A stretch of DNA of 64,000 nucleotides from JANNOG01 sp031398915 (GCA_031398915.1 JANNOG010000048.1:3776-67775), one strand, 5' to 3'. Positions 9,057 through 18,001 are shown, counted from the first letter of the stretch. Numbers and translations are program-made. Notes: generated by a model not told the origin, from the letters alone.

Positions 9057-10109
9057 GTGACCTACACGGTCGGCGTCATCGGGGCCGGGTACTGGGGCCC
9101 CAAACTCGTTCGCAATTTCGATTCGAGTCCCGACTGGGACCTCGTCGCCATCTGTGACCTCGACGAGGTGCGCGCCCGGAAGGTCATCGGTCGCCGCAGC
9201 GACGTCGACGTCGTCACCTCCGTCGACGACCTGCTGGCGCGGACGGACCTCGACGCGGTGGCCATCGCGACGCCCGCCAGTACGCACGCCCGGTTGGCGA
9301 TCGCCGCCCTCGAGGCGGGCAAGCACGTCGTCGTCGAGAAGCCCATCGCCGATGACCTGACGCAGGCGCAGGCCATGGTCGACGTCGCCCGCGAGCACGG
9401 CCTGGTCCTGATGTGCGACCACACGTACTGCTACACCCCGGTCGTGCAGAAGATCGGCGAGATCATCGCCGACGGGGTGCTGGGCGACATCCTGTTCGTC
9501 GACTCGGTCCGGATCAACCTGGGCCTGGTGCAACCCGATGTCGACGTGTTCTGGGACCTGGCCCCGCACGACCTGTCGATTCTCGACTACGTCCTGCCCG
9601 GCGGTCTGACCCCGACCGCGGTCGCGGCCCACGGCGCCGATCCGCTGGGTGCGGGCAGGGCCTGCATCGGCTACCTGACCATGCCGCTGCCGGGCGGTGC
9701 GATCGCTCACGTCCACGTCAACTGGCTGAGCCCCACCAAGATCCGCCAGATGGTGATCGCCGGTTCCAGTCGCACCCTGGTGTGGGACGACCTCAACCCC
9801 CAGCAGCGGCTCTCGATCTATGACCGGGGCGTCGACCTGGCAAGCCAGAGCGCGATCGGTGTCGACCGGACTGCGGCTATCATCTCCTACCGCCTCGGTG
9901 ACATGCACGCTCCCACGTTGCCCGAGCGCGAGGCGCTCGCCGACATGGTCACCGAGTTCGCCGCCGCCATCGCGGGCAACCGGGCCTCGCGCACCCCCGG
10001 AGACGCCGGAGTCCGCGTGCTCACCGTGCTCGAAGCCGCGAACACCAGCCTCGCGGCCGGTGGAGACCTGGTGCGCCTACCTGGTGCCCTGGTCGGGAGC
10101 GCCTCATGA
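9057..10109 (+). CDS. Gfo/Idh/MocA family nucleotide-sugar dehydrogenase (WbpB/WlbA-like)
   Basis: 350 aa. It is predicted to oxidise the C3 hydroxyl of a nucleotide sugar (for example UDP-GlcNAc or its uronate) with NAD, giving the 3-keto substrate of the downstream aminotransferase. The Rossmann motif is GVIGAGYWGPKLVRNF at residues 5-20, followed by AIATPASTHA and the family EKP motif at residues 94-96. The second domain contains FVDSVRINLGLVQPDVDVFW then DLAPHDLSILDY, typical of WlbA-type enzymes. The GTG start has AAGGAGG about 5 nt upstream. The stop overlaps the next ATG by 4 bp. With the WbpD-like and DegT-type genes it forms a 3-amino-sugar module; no WbpA-like 6-dehydrogenase is present in the window. 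Confidence 0.88.
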   Translation: MTYTVGVIGAGYWGPKLVRNFDSSPDWDLVAICDLDEVRARKVIGRRSDVDVVTSVDDLLARTDLDAVAIATPASTHARLAIAALEAGKHVVVEKPIADDLTQAQAMVDVAREHGLVLMCDHTYCYTPVVQKIGEIIADGVLGDILFVDSVRINLGLVQPDVDVFWDLAPHDLSILDYVLPGGLTPTAVAAHGADPLGAGRACIGYLTMPLPGGAIAHVHVNWLSPTKIRQMVIAGSSRTLVWDDLNPQQRLSIYDRGVDLASQSAIGVDRTAAIISYRLGDMHAPTLPEREALADMVTEFAAAIAGNRASRTPGDAGVRVLTVLEAANTSLAAGGDLVRLPGALVGSAS

Positions 10110-11098
10110 GCGGCGGATTCGCGGGCGCACGTGTCGTGGTGACCGGCGGCGCCGGCACCATCGGATCCACCATCGTCGACCAACTCCTCGACGCCGGTGC
10201 CGCGTCCGTCGTCGTTCTGGACAACTTCGTACGTGGCCGGATGGCCAACCTCGACATCGCGATGCCGTCGGGACGGGTCGAGGTCGTCGACGGTGACCTG
10301 CGTGACCGTGACCTCGTGCACGATCTGGTCAAGGGCAGCGACCTGGTCTTCCACCAGGGGGCGTTGCGGATCACGCAGTGCGCCGAGGATCCCCGCCTGG
10401 CGATGGACGTGCTGGTCGGAGGCACGTTCAACGTGCTGGAGGCCGTGGCCGAACACAAGGTGTCCCGCGTGGTGGCCGCCTCGTCGGCGTCTGTCTACGG
10501 TGCCGCGGAGGAGTTTCCCACCACCGAACGGCACCACCACCACAACAACGACACGTTCTACGGCGCTGCCAAGTCGTTCAACGAGGGAATGCTCCGCAGC
10601 TTCACTGCGATGTACGGCGTCAGCTGGGTCGCGCTGCGCTACTTCAACGTGTACGGCCCGCGAATGGACATCCACGGTGTGTACACCGAGGTGCTGGTCC
10701 GGTGGATGGAGCGCATCGTGGCCGGCAAGCCGCCGCTGATCTTCGGTGACGGGCTGCAGACCATGGACTTCGTGTACACCGCCGACATCGCCAGGGCCAA
10801 CCTGCTGGCGGCCGCCGCACCCGTCAGCGGTGAGGTGTACAACATCGCCTCCGGGGTCGAGACCAGCCTGTTGGATCTGGCCCACGCCCTGCTCGGCGCC
10901 ATGGACTCGGACCTCGACGTCGAGTTCGGCCCGGCCAGATCCGTCAACGCCGTCGCGCGGCGGCTCGCTGCCACCGAGGCAGCCACCGCCGACCTCGGCT
11001 TCACCGCCGAGATCGGTCTGGACGAGGGCCTTCGCCGCCTCGTGACGTGGTGGCAGGCCGAGCAGCACCTCACCATCGATCAGGGGCAACCAGCATGA
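10106..11098 (+). CDS. NAD-dependent epimerase/dehydratase (extended SDR)
   Basis: 330 aa, nucleotide-sugar modifying enzyme of the GalE/WbpP type. The N-terminal VVTGGAGTIGSTIVDQLL motif binds NAD. Catalytic Tyr152 and Lys156 lie in YGAAK, with upstream VAASSASVYG supplying the Ser. RYFNVYGPRMD and FGDGLQTMDFVYTADIA are typical of UDP-hexose 4-epimerases. The ATG overlaps the preceding stop and the TGA overlaps the next ATG, so translation is probably coupled. Whether it acts as a 4-epimerase or a dehydratase cannot be decided here. It likely sets the stereochemistry of one sugar of the repeat unit. Confidence 0.9.
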   Translation: MSGGFAGARVVVTGGAGTIGSTIVDQLLDAGAASVVVLDNFVRGRMANLDIAMPSGRVEVVDGDLRDRDLVHDLVKGSDLVFHQGALRITQCAEDPRLAMDVLVGGTFNVLEAVAEHKVSRVVAASSASVYGAAEEFPTTERHHHHNNDTFYGAAKSFNEGMLRSFTAMYGVSWVALRYFNVYGPRMDIHGVYTEVLVRWMERIVAGKPPLIFGDGLQTMDFVYTADIARANLLAAAAPVSGEVYNIASGVETSLLDLAHALLGAMDSDLDVEFGPARSVNAVARRLAATEAATADLGFTAEIGLDEGLRRLVTWWQAEQHLTIDQGQPA

Positions 11099-12276
11099 CT
11101 GTGACCGTTTCACCCACCCCCACCATCAAGGCCCAGCCGGTCATCCCGGTGATGAAGCCCTGGTTGGACGAGACCGAAGCTGCGGCTGCGGCGGACGCGG
11201 TGCTGTCCGGCTGGGTGGCCCAGGGCCCCCGGGTCAAGGCGTTCGAGGCCGAGTTCGCGCTCTCGGTCGGCGCCTCACACGGCATTGCGGTGTCGTCGTG
11301 CACGACTGCGCTTCACCTGGGGTTGTACGCGCACGGGATCGGACGCGGCGACGACGTCCTCGTCCCGTCGCTGTCCTTCATCGCCACCACGAACGCCGCC
11401 CGGTACGTCGGGGCCAACCCGGTCTTCGCCGACGTGGACCCGATCACTGCCAACGTCACGGTCGAGACCCTGGAGGCGGCACTGACCCCGGCCACCCGGG
11501 CCGTCATCGTCGTCCACCAGGGCGGGGTGCCCGCGGATGTCGACGCGATCGCCGCCTTCTGCCGCGACCGCGACGTGGTCATGATCGAGGACGCGGCGTG
11601 TTCTGCCGGCTCGCGGTACAAGGGCAACCCGGTCGGGTTCCGCTCGCCGTTGGCCTCGTGGTCCTTCCACCCGCGCAAACTCCTCACCACGGGGGAGGGG
11701 GGCATGGTCAGCGTCGAGGACGGCGACCTGGCTGCGCGGTTGCGGCGGCTCCGGGAGCACGGCATGAGCGTGAGTGCCGCCGATCGTCACGCCGCCGTCG
11801 GTCCGGTACGCGAGGGTTATCTGGAGGTCGGCTTCAACTTCCGGATGACCGACATCCAGGCTGCGGTGGGGCTGGTGCAATTGGGCAAGCTCAGCGCGAT
11901 GGTCCAGCGTCGCCGCAGCATCGTCGCCGCCTACCAGGCGCGCCTCGCCGACGTGGGCGTCATCCGGACGGTCGTCGACCCGCCCTGGGGCCAGAGCAAC
12001 TTCCAGTCGTTCTGGATCGAGATCTCCCGCGACAGCCCCGCGACACGTGACGAGGTGCTGGCCGCGCTGGCCGCCGACGGCATCTCGGCACGACACGGCA
12101 TCATGGCCGCTCACCGCCAGCCGGCATATGCCGGCCACCCGACCGGGTCGCTGCCGGGGACCGATCTGATCACGGACCACACCCTGATCCTGCCGGTGTT
12201 CCACCAGATGACCGAGGACGAGCAGTCCCGGGTCGTCGAGTCGCTGCGACGGGCCGTCGGCGCCGGCGCCGAGTGA
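11095..12276 (+). CDS. DegT/DnrJ/EryC1/StrS-family sugar aminotransferase (first copy)
   Basis: 393 aa, PLP-dependent transfer of an amino group, usually from glutamate, to a keto-sugar nucleotide. Visible motifs are VLSGWVAQGPRVKAFEAEFA, SSCTTALHLGL (PLP phosphate contact), VIVVHQGG, IEDAACSAGSRYKG and SFHPRKLLTTGEGG with PLP-binding Lys195. The C-terminal GFNFRMTDIQAAVGLVQLGK block is also typical. The ATG overlaps the preceding TGA; an upstream in-frame GTG at 11047 lies inside the epimerase and is not used here. A second aminotransferase follows at 14275, suggesting two amino sugars or two positions. Confidence 0.92.
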   Translation: MTVTVSPTPTIKAQPVIPVMKPWLDETEAAAAADAVLSGWVAQGPRVKAFEAEFALSVGASHGIAVSSCTTALHLGLYAHGIGRGDDVLVPSLSFIATTNAARYVGANPVFADVDPITANVTVETLEAALTPATRAVIVVHQGGVPADVDAIAAFCRDRDVVMIEDAACSAGSRYKGNPVGFRSPLASWSFHPRKLLTTGEGGMVSVEDGDLAARLRRLREHGMSVSAADRHAAVGPVREGYLEVGFNFRMTDIQAAVGLVQLGKLSAMVQRRRSIVAAYQARLADVGVIRTVVDPPWGQSNFQSFWIEISRDSPATRDEVLAALAADGISARHGIMAAHRQPAYAGHPTGSLPGTDLITDHTLILPVFHQMTEDEQSRVVESLRRAVGAGAE

Positions 12277-12948
12277 GTGGTGAGCCTGCCCGCCCTGGTG
12301 GTCGTGGGCGCCGGTGGACTGGCCCGTGAGGCCGTCGAAGCCGTGCGCGCAATCAACGCCGTCCAGCCTCGGTGGCGGGTCGTGGGTTACCTCGATGATC
12401 GCCCGGATATGCACGGTACGGAGGTAGCGGGGGTTGCGGTGCTCGGGCCGGTCGACGCCATAGCCGACCAACCCGACGCCGATGTCCTCCTCGCCACGGG
12501 TCGCCAGGGCAGTCGTGAGGCGTTGCGCGCCCGACTGGACGGACTCGGGATCGATCCGCAGCGCTACTCCAGCGTCGTACATCCCGCGGCGGCCGTCTCG
12601 TCGACGTCGATCGTCGGGCCCGGGTCCATCGTCCTGGCGCACTGCACCCTGACTGCGTCGGTCACGGTCGGTGCCCATGTCGCCCTGATGCCGAACATCG
12701 TCCTCACCCACGACGTCGTGGTGGCCGACTACGCGACCCTCGCCTCCGGGGTCAACCTGTCCGGTGCCGTCACGGTGCAGCGCGGCGCCTATCTGGGTGC
12801 CGGGACCCTGGTCCGCGAGGGGGTACGGATCGGCGGAGGCGCGCTCGTCGGAATGGGTTCGGTCGTACTCGACGACGTCCCGGACGGTCGACTCTGGTTC
12901 GGGGTTCCCGCCCGGGACAGAGGCGCGTCACCGGGGGGTGACCAATGA
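12277..12948 (+). CDS. NeuD/PglD-like sugar O- or N-acyltransferase
   Basis: 223 aa. The N-terminal Rossmann-like domain starts LVVVGAGGLAREAVEAV and includes VVGYLDDRPDM; the C-terminal left-handed beta-helix (about 105-215) has VVHPAAAVSSTSIVGPGSIV, LTHDVVVADYATLASG and GVPARDRG. The HD in LTHDVVV corresponds to the catalytic His region of PglD-type enzymes. It should use acetyl-CoA or another acyl-CoA to modify an amino or hydroxyl group of a sugar nucleotide made upstream. The GTG at 12277 abuts the preceding stop; a second GTG at 12280 is equally possible. The stop overlaps the next ATG. Confidence 0.85.
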   Translation: MVSLPALVVVGAGGLAREAVEAVRAINAVQPRWRVVGYLDDRPDMHGTEVAGVAVLGPVDAIADQPDADVLLATGRQGSREALRARLDGLGIDPQRYSSVVHPAAAVSSTSIVGPGSIVLAHCTLTASVTVGAHVALMPNIVLTHDVVVADYATLASGVNLSGAVTVQRGAYLGAGTLVREGVRIGGGALVGMGSVVLDDVPDGRLWFGVPARDRGASPGGDQ

Positions 12949-13814
12949 GACTGCTGGTCTATCCGCACTCACTCGAGATCGGCGGGAGCCAACTCAACGC
13001 CATCGAGGTGGCGGCGGACATCCGCGACCGTGGCCATCAGGTGACCGTGTTCGCGCAGCCCGGGCCGCTCCAGTCCCGTATCGACGAGCTCTCGTTGCCC
13101 TTCATCGCCGCCCCGACTCCGCGACGACGCCCCTCCCCGCCGGTCATCGAGGCGTTGCGTGCCGCGATCACGACCACCGGCGCCGACATCGTCCATGCCC
13201 ACGAATGGCCGCCCGCTCTCGAGTCGTACATCGCGGCCGGGAGGGCGCGGATCCCTGTGGTGTCGACCGTCATGTCGATGTCCGTGGCAGGCTTCCTGCC
13301 GGCGGATCTGCCCGTGCTGGTCGGTACCGCGCAGATGGCTGCCCACGAACGTGACGCCGGACGGCAACTGGTCGGCCTGGTCGAGCCGTCGGTCGACGTG
13401 ACCAGCAACCGACCGGGTCACCCCGACGTGGACACGGTCGGATTCCGCCGTCGCTTCGGGCTGGACGACGGTCGGCTCGCGATCGTCGTCGTGACTCGCC
13501 TGGCGCATCAGCTCAAGCTGGAGGGCATCGTCAGTGCAATCGAGGCGATGACTCGAATCGGCCCCGAGACCGGTGCCCGGCTGGTCGTGGTGGGTGACGG
13601 GCCCGCCGCCGATCATGTCGCCGCCGCGGCGGCGACCACCAACCGGCTGGCCGGTGACGGAACGGTCGTCCTCACCGGTTCGCTGAGCGACCCACGGCCT
13701 GCGTACACCGCCGCCGACGTGAGCCTGGGGATGGGTGGCTCGGCGCTGCGGGCAATGGCACACGGCACCCCGCTGGTGGTCCAGGGCGAGCAGGGGTACT
13801 TCCGCCGCCTCTAA
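12945..13814 (+). CDS. GT4-type glycosyltransferase, truncated by an in-frame stop
   Basis: 289 aa up to an in-frame TAA at 13812-13814. The N-terminal GT-B domain begins MRLLVYPHSLEIGGSQLNAI, typical of GT4 retaining transferases, and the second domain carries VTRLAHQLKLEGIVSAIEAM and RLVVVGDGP. The protein breaks off at GEQGYFRRL, close to where a GT4 donor-site E-x7-E region is expected. Reading continues in the same frame for 161 further codons with family-like sequence (next entry), so the intact ancestor had about 450 aa. A TAC or TAT to TAA change would explain it. The truncated form lacks the C-terminal helix that closes a GT-B fold and is probably inactive unless the stop is a sequencing error or is read through. 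Confidence 0.72.
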   Translation: MRLLVYPHSLEIGGSQLNAIEVAADIRDRGHQVTVFAQPGPLQSRIDELSLPFIAAPTPRRRPSPPVIEALRAAITTTGADIVHAHEWPPALESYIAAGRARIPVVSTVMSMSVAGFLPADLPVLVGTAQMAAHERDAGRQLVGLVEPSVDVTSNRPGHPDVDTVGFRRRFGLDDGRLAIVVVTRLAHQLKLEGIVSAIEAMTRIGPETGARLVVVGDGPAADHVAAAAATTNRLAGDGTVVLTGSLSDPRPAYTAADVSLGMGGSALRAMAHGTPLVVQGEQGYFRRL

Positions 13815-14297
13815 CCCGGCTCGGCCGACGAGTTCCTGTGGGTGGGGTGGTACGGGGTGGGTGCCTCGCCCGCTCACGGTCCGGCCGCCTTCGAACGCGA
13901 GGTCGTCCCCCTGTTGACGTCGGCTGACCTCCGCCGTGACCTGGGTTCGTACGCTCGGCGGCTGGTCCTCGACCGGTTCTCGGTCCAGGCCGCCACGACG
14001 GCCACGCTGGACGCCCTCGCCGACTTCGGCATCGGGTCCGGTGGGCCGACACCTCGGCGGCGGCTGGTCGTCACCGTTCCCGCCGCCGCCCGGTACGTCG
14101 GTTACTGGACCCGGGCGCGAGTCGCCCGAGCGCGTGGCCGGGCCGCGGCCGATGACTTCAACGCCCGCCCGGTGGCCGGGTTGCCAGGCGCGCCCGCCCC
14201 TGCACCGGCGCCCGTCACCACGGATCGACCTGCCAGTGAGCAACTGCCCACACCCGTGCCCCCAGGAGGAACGCATGTCCACGATCCCGCTCGTTGA
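13815..14297 (+). pseudogene. C-terminal remnant of the interrupted GT4 glycosyltransferase
   Basis: In frame with the preceding gene and separated from it only by TAA. It encodes PGSADEFLWVGWYGVGAS, then a helix-rich DLRRDLGSYARRLVLDRFSV segment that is typical of GT-B C-termini, and a Pro/Ala-rich tail. It has no plausible start codon with a ribosome-binding site. It ends at TGA 14295-14297, overlapping the start of the next aminotransferase by 23 bp. This is the same gene as the previous entry, not a separate one. Confidence 0.7.
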
Positions 14298-15381
14298 TCT
14301 CGTCTCGGCGCACGCCGAGGTGTCGGCCGAGGTCGACGCCGGCTTGGCCGAGATCTTCGCCAGGGCCGCCTTCGTCGGGGGCCGTGTCGTCGCCGACTTC
14401 GAGGCCGCCTACGCCGCGTACCTGGGCGTCTCCCACTGTGTGGGCGTCGGCAACGGCACCGACGCCATCGAGTTGGCACTTCGTGCCCTCGGCGTGGGGC
14501 GAGGTGACGACGTCGTCCTGCCTGCGCACACCTTCATCGCAACCGCCGAGGCAGTCGTGCGCTGTGGTGCCTCGATGGTGCTGTGCGACGTCGACGACGA
14601 ATCGATGCTGATGGATCCCTCGTCGCTCGAAGCGACGATCACCCCGGCCACCACGGTCGTCATCCCGGTTCACCTGTACGGCCAGGCCGCCCCGGTCGAG
14701 GTGATCACCAAGGTGGCCGAGCGCCAGGGGGCGGTCGTCGTGGAGGACGCCGCGCAGTCCCAGGGGGCCACCCGATTCGGGCACGCCACCGGCGGCCTCG
14801 GCACCATCGCCGCGACCAGTTTCTACCCCGGCAAGAACCTCGGTGCCGCGGGCGACGCCGGCGCCGTCCTGACCAACGACGACACCCTGGCCAGGACCGT
14901 TCGGCGGCTGTCCAACCACGGCAGCGAGCAGAAGTACGTCCACATCGACAGTGGCGTCAACTCTCGGTTGGACGCCGTACAGGCGGTCGTGCTTGCGGCC
15001 AAGCTGCGGCGCCTCGATGCCTGGAATGCTCGTCGGCGCGAACTGGCGACTCGCTACGGACAACTGCTGGCCGACGTCCCCGGCGTCCGAGTGCCGACCG
15101 TCGACGCCGGCAACGAGCACGTCTGGCACCTCTACGTCATCCGGGTCGACGAGCGTGACCGGGTGCTCGCTCACCTGAACGCGGCAGGGATCGGGGCCGG
15201 AATCCACTATCCGAAGCCCATCCACGGTCACGAGGCCTACGCGCACCTGGGATACCGCCAGGGGCAGTTCCCGGTATCCGAGAAGATCGCCGACCAGATC
15301 CTGTCGCTGCCGATCTACCCGCACCTGGACGACGCCGACCAGGACCGCGTCGTCGACGAACTGATCCGTGCCCTGACGTGA
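14275..15381 (+). CDS. DegT/DnrJ/EryC1/StrS-family sugar aminotransferase (WbpE/FdtB-like, second copy)
   Basis: 368 aa. PLP-dependent enzyme expected to convert a 3-keto-sugar nucleotide to the 3-amino-sugar. Motifs include IPLVDLVSAHAEV, VGVGNGTDAIELALRALGVG, PAHTFIATAEAV, VVEDAAQSQGA and FYPGKNLGAAGDAGA with Lys187, then NSRLDAVQAVVL and GIHYPKPIH near the C-terminus. The FYPGKNLGA type and the short length match the WbpE/FdtB/QdtB subgroup, which pairs with WbpB- and WbpD-like proteins, both present here. The ATG follows a good AGGAGG 6 nt upstream. It sits 13 nt before the flippase fusion gene. Confidence 0.93.
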   Translation: MSTIPLVDLVSAHAEVSAEVDAGLAEIFARAAFVGGRVVADFEAAYAAYLGVSHCVGVGNGTDAIELALRALGVGRGDDVVLPAHTFIATAEAVVRCGASMVLCDVDDESMLMDPSSLEATITPATTVVIPVHLYGQAAPVEVITKVAERQGAVVVEDAAQSQGATRFGHATGGLGTIAATSFYPGKNLGAAGDAGAVLTNDDTLARTVRRLSNHGSEQKYVHIDSGVNSRLDAVQAVVLAAKLRRLDAWNARRRELATRYGQLLADVPGVRVPTVDAGNEHVWHLYVIRVDERDRVLAHLNAAGIGAGIHYPKPIHGHEAYAHLGYRQGQFPVSEKIADQILSLPIYPHLDDADQDRVVDELIRALT

Positions 15382-15394
15382 GTGGCGCTCGGCC

Positions 15395-17797
15395 ATGACC
15401 TCTGAACGGCCCGGCGGCCCGCGCCCGGTCGTGGTCGGGCGGCCTCGCGGGGTGTGGGCCGGTCGTTTCAGCCGAATCGATGCCGGTCTCGATACGGCGT
15501 TCGATTCCGGCTTGGGCCAGGACCCGAGCGCTGTCTGGGCGCCACGGCGGGCGGGGGAGTCGGTGCCGGTCTTCCGGGTGCCGATCGAGCTGCGCCGGGT
15601 GCCGGCGGCGCCACCAGCAGAGGTCTCGACCGTCACCCCGGCGGCGGAGTCGGGGCGCGGTCCTGAATCCGCGGCGGTGCCCGCCGCGCCGCAGCAGCCG
15701 GGGTCCGGCCAGCCGCCGGCGGATGCGGCCCTGGGGTCGGCGGTGTCGAAGGGGCTGTGGTGGTCCCTGCTCAACACCGTCGTCGCCCGCCTCGGCACAT
15801 TCGTCTCGGGCATCGTGTTGGCCCGGCTGCTGGTGCCCGAGGACTACGGCGTATTCGCCGTGGCTCTGGTGACGATGACGGCGTTGCTGAGCATCAACGA
15901 GTTGGGTGTCAGCCTGTCGTTGCTGCGGTGGTCCGACGCCGACGCCCGCCGGGTGGCGCCCACGGTCGCCACGCTGGCCATGCTCAACAGTCTCCTGCTG
16001 TACGCCGCGTGCTTCGCGGCGGCGCCTGCGATAGCCGATGCGCTGAACGCCCCCGACGCGGTCCTCCTGCTCCGGGTACTGGGCGTGTCCGTCCTGCTCG
16101 ACGCGATATCGACGGTCCCCAACGCGTGGATGACCAGGGCCTTTCAACAGCGTCGGCGGTTGCGGGTCGACCTCGTCGCATTCGGCGTCAGTACGGCGGC
16201 AGCGTTGGCCAGCGCGTTCGCGGGTGCTGGTGCCTGGGCGCTGGTGGCCGGTTACCTGGCGGCCAACGTCGTGACCGCGATCCTCATGGTCGCGTGGAGC
16301 CCCACCCGCCTGAGGTTCGGCTTCTCGATCGACGACGCCCGGGCGACCCTGGTCTTCGGTCTGCCGCTGGCGGGCGCCAGCCTGCTGAATTTCGCCGTCC
16401 TCAACATCGACTACGTCATCATCGGAGCCGTCGTCGGGCCGGTGGGTCTGGGCTTCTACCTGCTCGCGTTCAACCTGTCGAGCCTGCCGGCCAACGTGAT
16501 CTCGACGGCCATGCGGCGAGTGTCGCTGGCCGGCTTCTCGCGGATGGCTGACGAGCCCGGACGGGCCGAAGCTGCGTTCGTCAGCTCGACCCGGTTGGTG
16601 CTCCTGGCGACCGGCCCGGCGTGTGCTGTCATCGCGGGTCTGGGCGTCCCGCTGGTGACCACGGTGTACGGCACGGTGTGGGCGCCTGCCGCAACTGCGT
16701 TGCAGTTCCTCGTCGTCCTGGGAGGAATGCGGGTCCTGCTGGATCTGGCCTACGACTACCTGGTCGCGTCGGGATCGTCGAGGGCCACCGTGGTGCTGCA
16801 GGGGATCTGGCTCGGCGTACTCGTCCCGGTCCTCATCGGTGCCGTCACGCTCGACGGTTTCACCGGCGCCGCGTGGGGACACGCCGCCGTCGCCGTAGCC
16901 GTCATGGGTCCCGCCTTCGTCGTGTCAGTCGCGGCCCGGGGTGTATCGACGCGTCACCTGTTGCGTGCCGTCGTGCGCCCACTGCTGGCTACCGCAGCGG
17001 TCGGTGTGTGCGCCATCGGCTCGGTCAGGCTGATTCCGAATGCCCTGGCGGCGCTCGTCCTGGGTGGCCTGGCCTGCCTCGTCGTGTTGCTGGCCATCGT
17101 GTATCCGATCCGGCGCGACATCGTGGCCGCTGTCCGAGGCGAAGCGACGGAGGAACGTCCCGTCACGGCACCTGCCGCTCGAGGCGTCGCCGAGCGCCCG
17201 GACGCAGAGCACCCGGACCTCGAGCACCCGGACCTCGGGCACCCGGACGGCCGGAGCGCGCCGTCGGCCGGGCCGGCAGCTGGGCGTGTCGACGTCGACC
17301 AGAACGCGAGCTGCGAATCCGACACGGTGGGAGCGGGCACTCGCATCGGTGCGTTCACGCGCGTCGTCGCAGGCGCCGTCGTCGGGAGCCGGTGTGTCCT
17401 GTCCGATCATGTGCACGTCGCCTCCCGGGCAGTCATCGGCGACCGGGTGACGATTCGTAGTGGAGTGCAGATATGGGACGGCGTGACGATCGGTGACGAT
17501 GTCTACATCGGTGCAAACGTCACCTTTACCGAGGATCCGTTCCCGCCCGGGATTCGAATGTCGGAATTGTCGACACGATCAGGTCGCGGCTTTGCTCACA
17601 TCCTGGTCGGTGACGCGGCATATCTGGGCGCCGGCTCGGTGATCGGCCCCGGCGTCACGATCGGACACCACGCGCGGATAGAAGTCGGTGCCGTGGTGAC
17701 GCGAGACGTGCCGGCGGGTACGGCAGTGACCGGTAATCCGGCGCGAGTCGTGCGTGACCTTCCCGACGCCCGAAATCTGGCGGGCAATGAAACCTGA
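15395..17797 (+). CDS. Polysaccharide flippase fused to a WbpD-like left-handed beta-helix acetyltransferase
   Basis: 800 aa. Residues 1-120 are a low-complexity Pro/Ala/Arg-rich cytoplasmic extension. Residues about 125-575 form a Wzx/PST-type flippase with some 12-14 membrane segments, starting GLWWSLLNTVVARLGTFVSG and containing FGLPLAGASLLNFAVLNIDY. A linker with imperfect EHPDL repeats (about 590-615) follows. Residues about 630-795 are hexapeptide repeats (VGAGTRIGAF, SGVQIWDGVTIGDDVYIGAN, VTFTEDPF, TGNPARVVRDL) homologous to the acetyltransferase at 1892. The expected role is to move the lipid-linked repeat unit across the membrane while the cytosolic domain N-acetylates a sugar nucleotide. 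The fusion is unusual; the flippase lies in one continuous frame with no sign of an assembly join. Confidence 0.88.
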   Translation: MTSERPGGPRPVVVGRPRGVWAGRFSRIDAGLDTAFDSGLGQDPSAVWAPRRAGESVPVFRVPIELRRVPAAPPAEVSTVTPAAESGRGPESAAVPAAPQQPGSGQPPADAALGSAVSKGLWWSLLNTVVARLGTFVSGIVLARLLVPEDYGVFAVALVTMTALLSINELGVSLSLLRWSDADARRVAPTVATLAMLNSLLLYAACFAAAPAIADALNAPDAVLLLRVLGVSVLLDAISTVPNAWMTRAFQQRRRLRVDLVAFGVSTAAALASAFAGAGAWALVAGYLAANVVTAILMVAWSPTRLRFGFSIDDARATLVFGLPLAGASLLNFAVLNIDYVIIGAVVGPVGLGFYLLAFNLSSLPANVISTAMRRVSLAGFSRMADEPGRAEAAFVSSTRLVLLATGPACAVIAGLGVPLVTTVYGTVWAPAATALQFLVVLGGMRVLLDLAYDYLVASGSSRATVVLQGIWLGVLVPVLIGAVTLDGFTGAAWGHAAVAVAVMGPAFVVSVAARGVSTRHLLRAVVRPLLATAAVGVCAIGSVRLIPNALAALVLGGLACLVVLLAIVYPIRRDIVAAVRGEATEERPVTAPAARGVAERPDAEHPDLEHPDLGHPDGRSAPSAGPAAGRVDVDQNASCESDTVGAGTRIGAFTRVVAGAVVGSRCVLSDHVHVASRAVIGDRVTIRSGVQIWDGVTIGDDVYIGANVTFTEDPFPPGIRMSELSTRSGRGFAHILVGDAAYLGAGSVIGPGVTIGHHARIEVGAVVTRDVPAGTAVTGNPARVVRDLPDARNLAGNET

Positions 17798-17870
17798 TGC
17801 CTGACCAGCCGAATGGCCTAACCCTGTGACGAGAACACCACTCGTTCGAGGGGGTCATTTCTGACATGCC

Positions 17871-17900
17871 TTGGTCAGGGCGACGAACCTTCCCTACAGT
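17871..17900 (+). promoter_or_regulatory. Candidate promoter for the second DUF4082 gene
   Basis: TTGGTC (17871-17876) and TACAGT (17895-17900) are separated by 18 nt, a reasonable housekeeping-type -35/-10 pair about 100 nt before the ATG at 18002. The intergenic region (17798-18001) also repeats CTGACATGCC twice (from about 17861 and 17951), possible operator half-sites. Confidence 0.38.
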
Positions 17901-18001
17901 GGGGCGCGGACCGACATGTCCCTCTCGGGCGACTGACGAAACATGCTGTTCCTGACATGCCAGAGCAGGCCCGGCGAACCGAGCCACGGAGGGTTACACG
18001 T

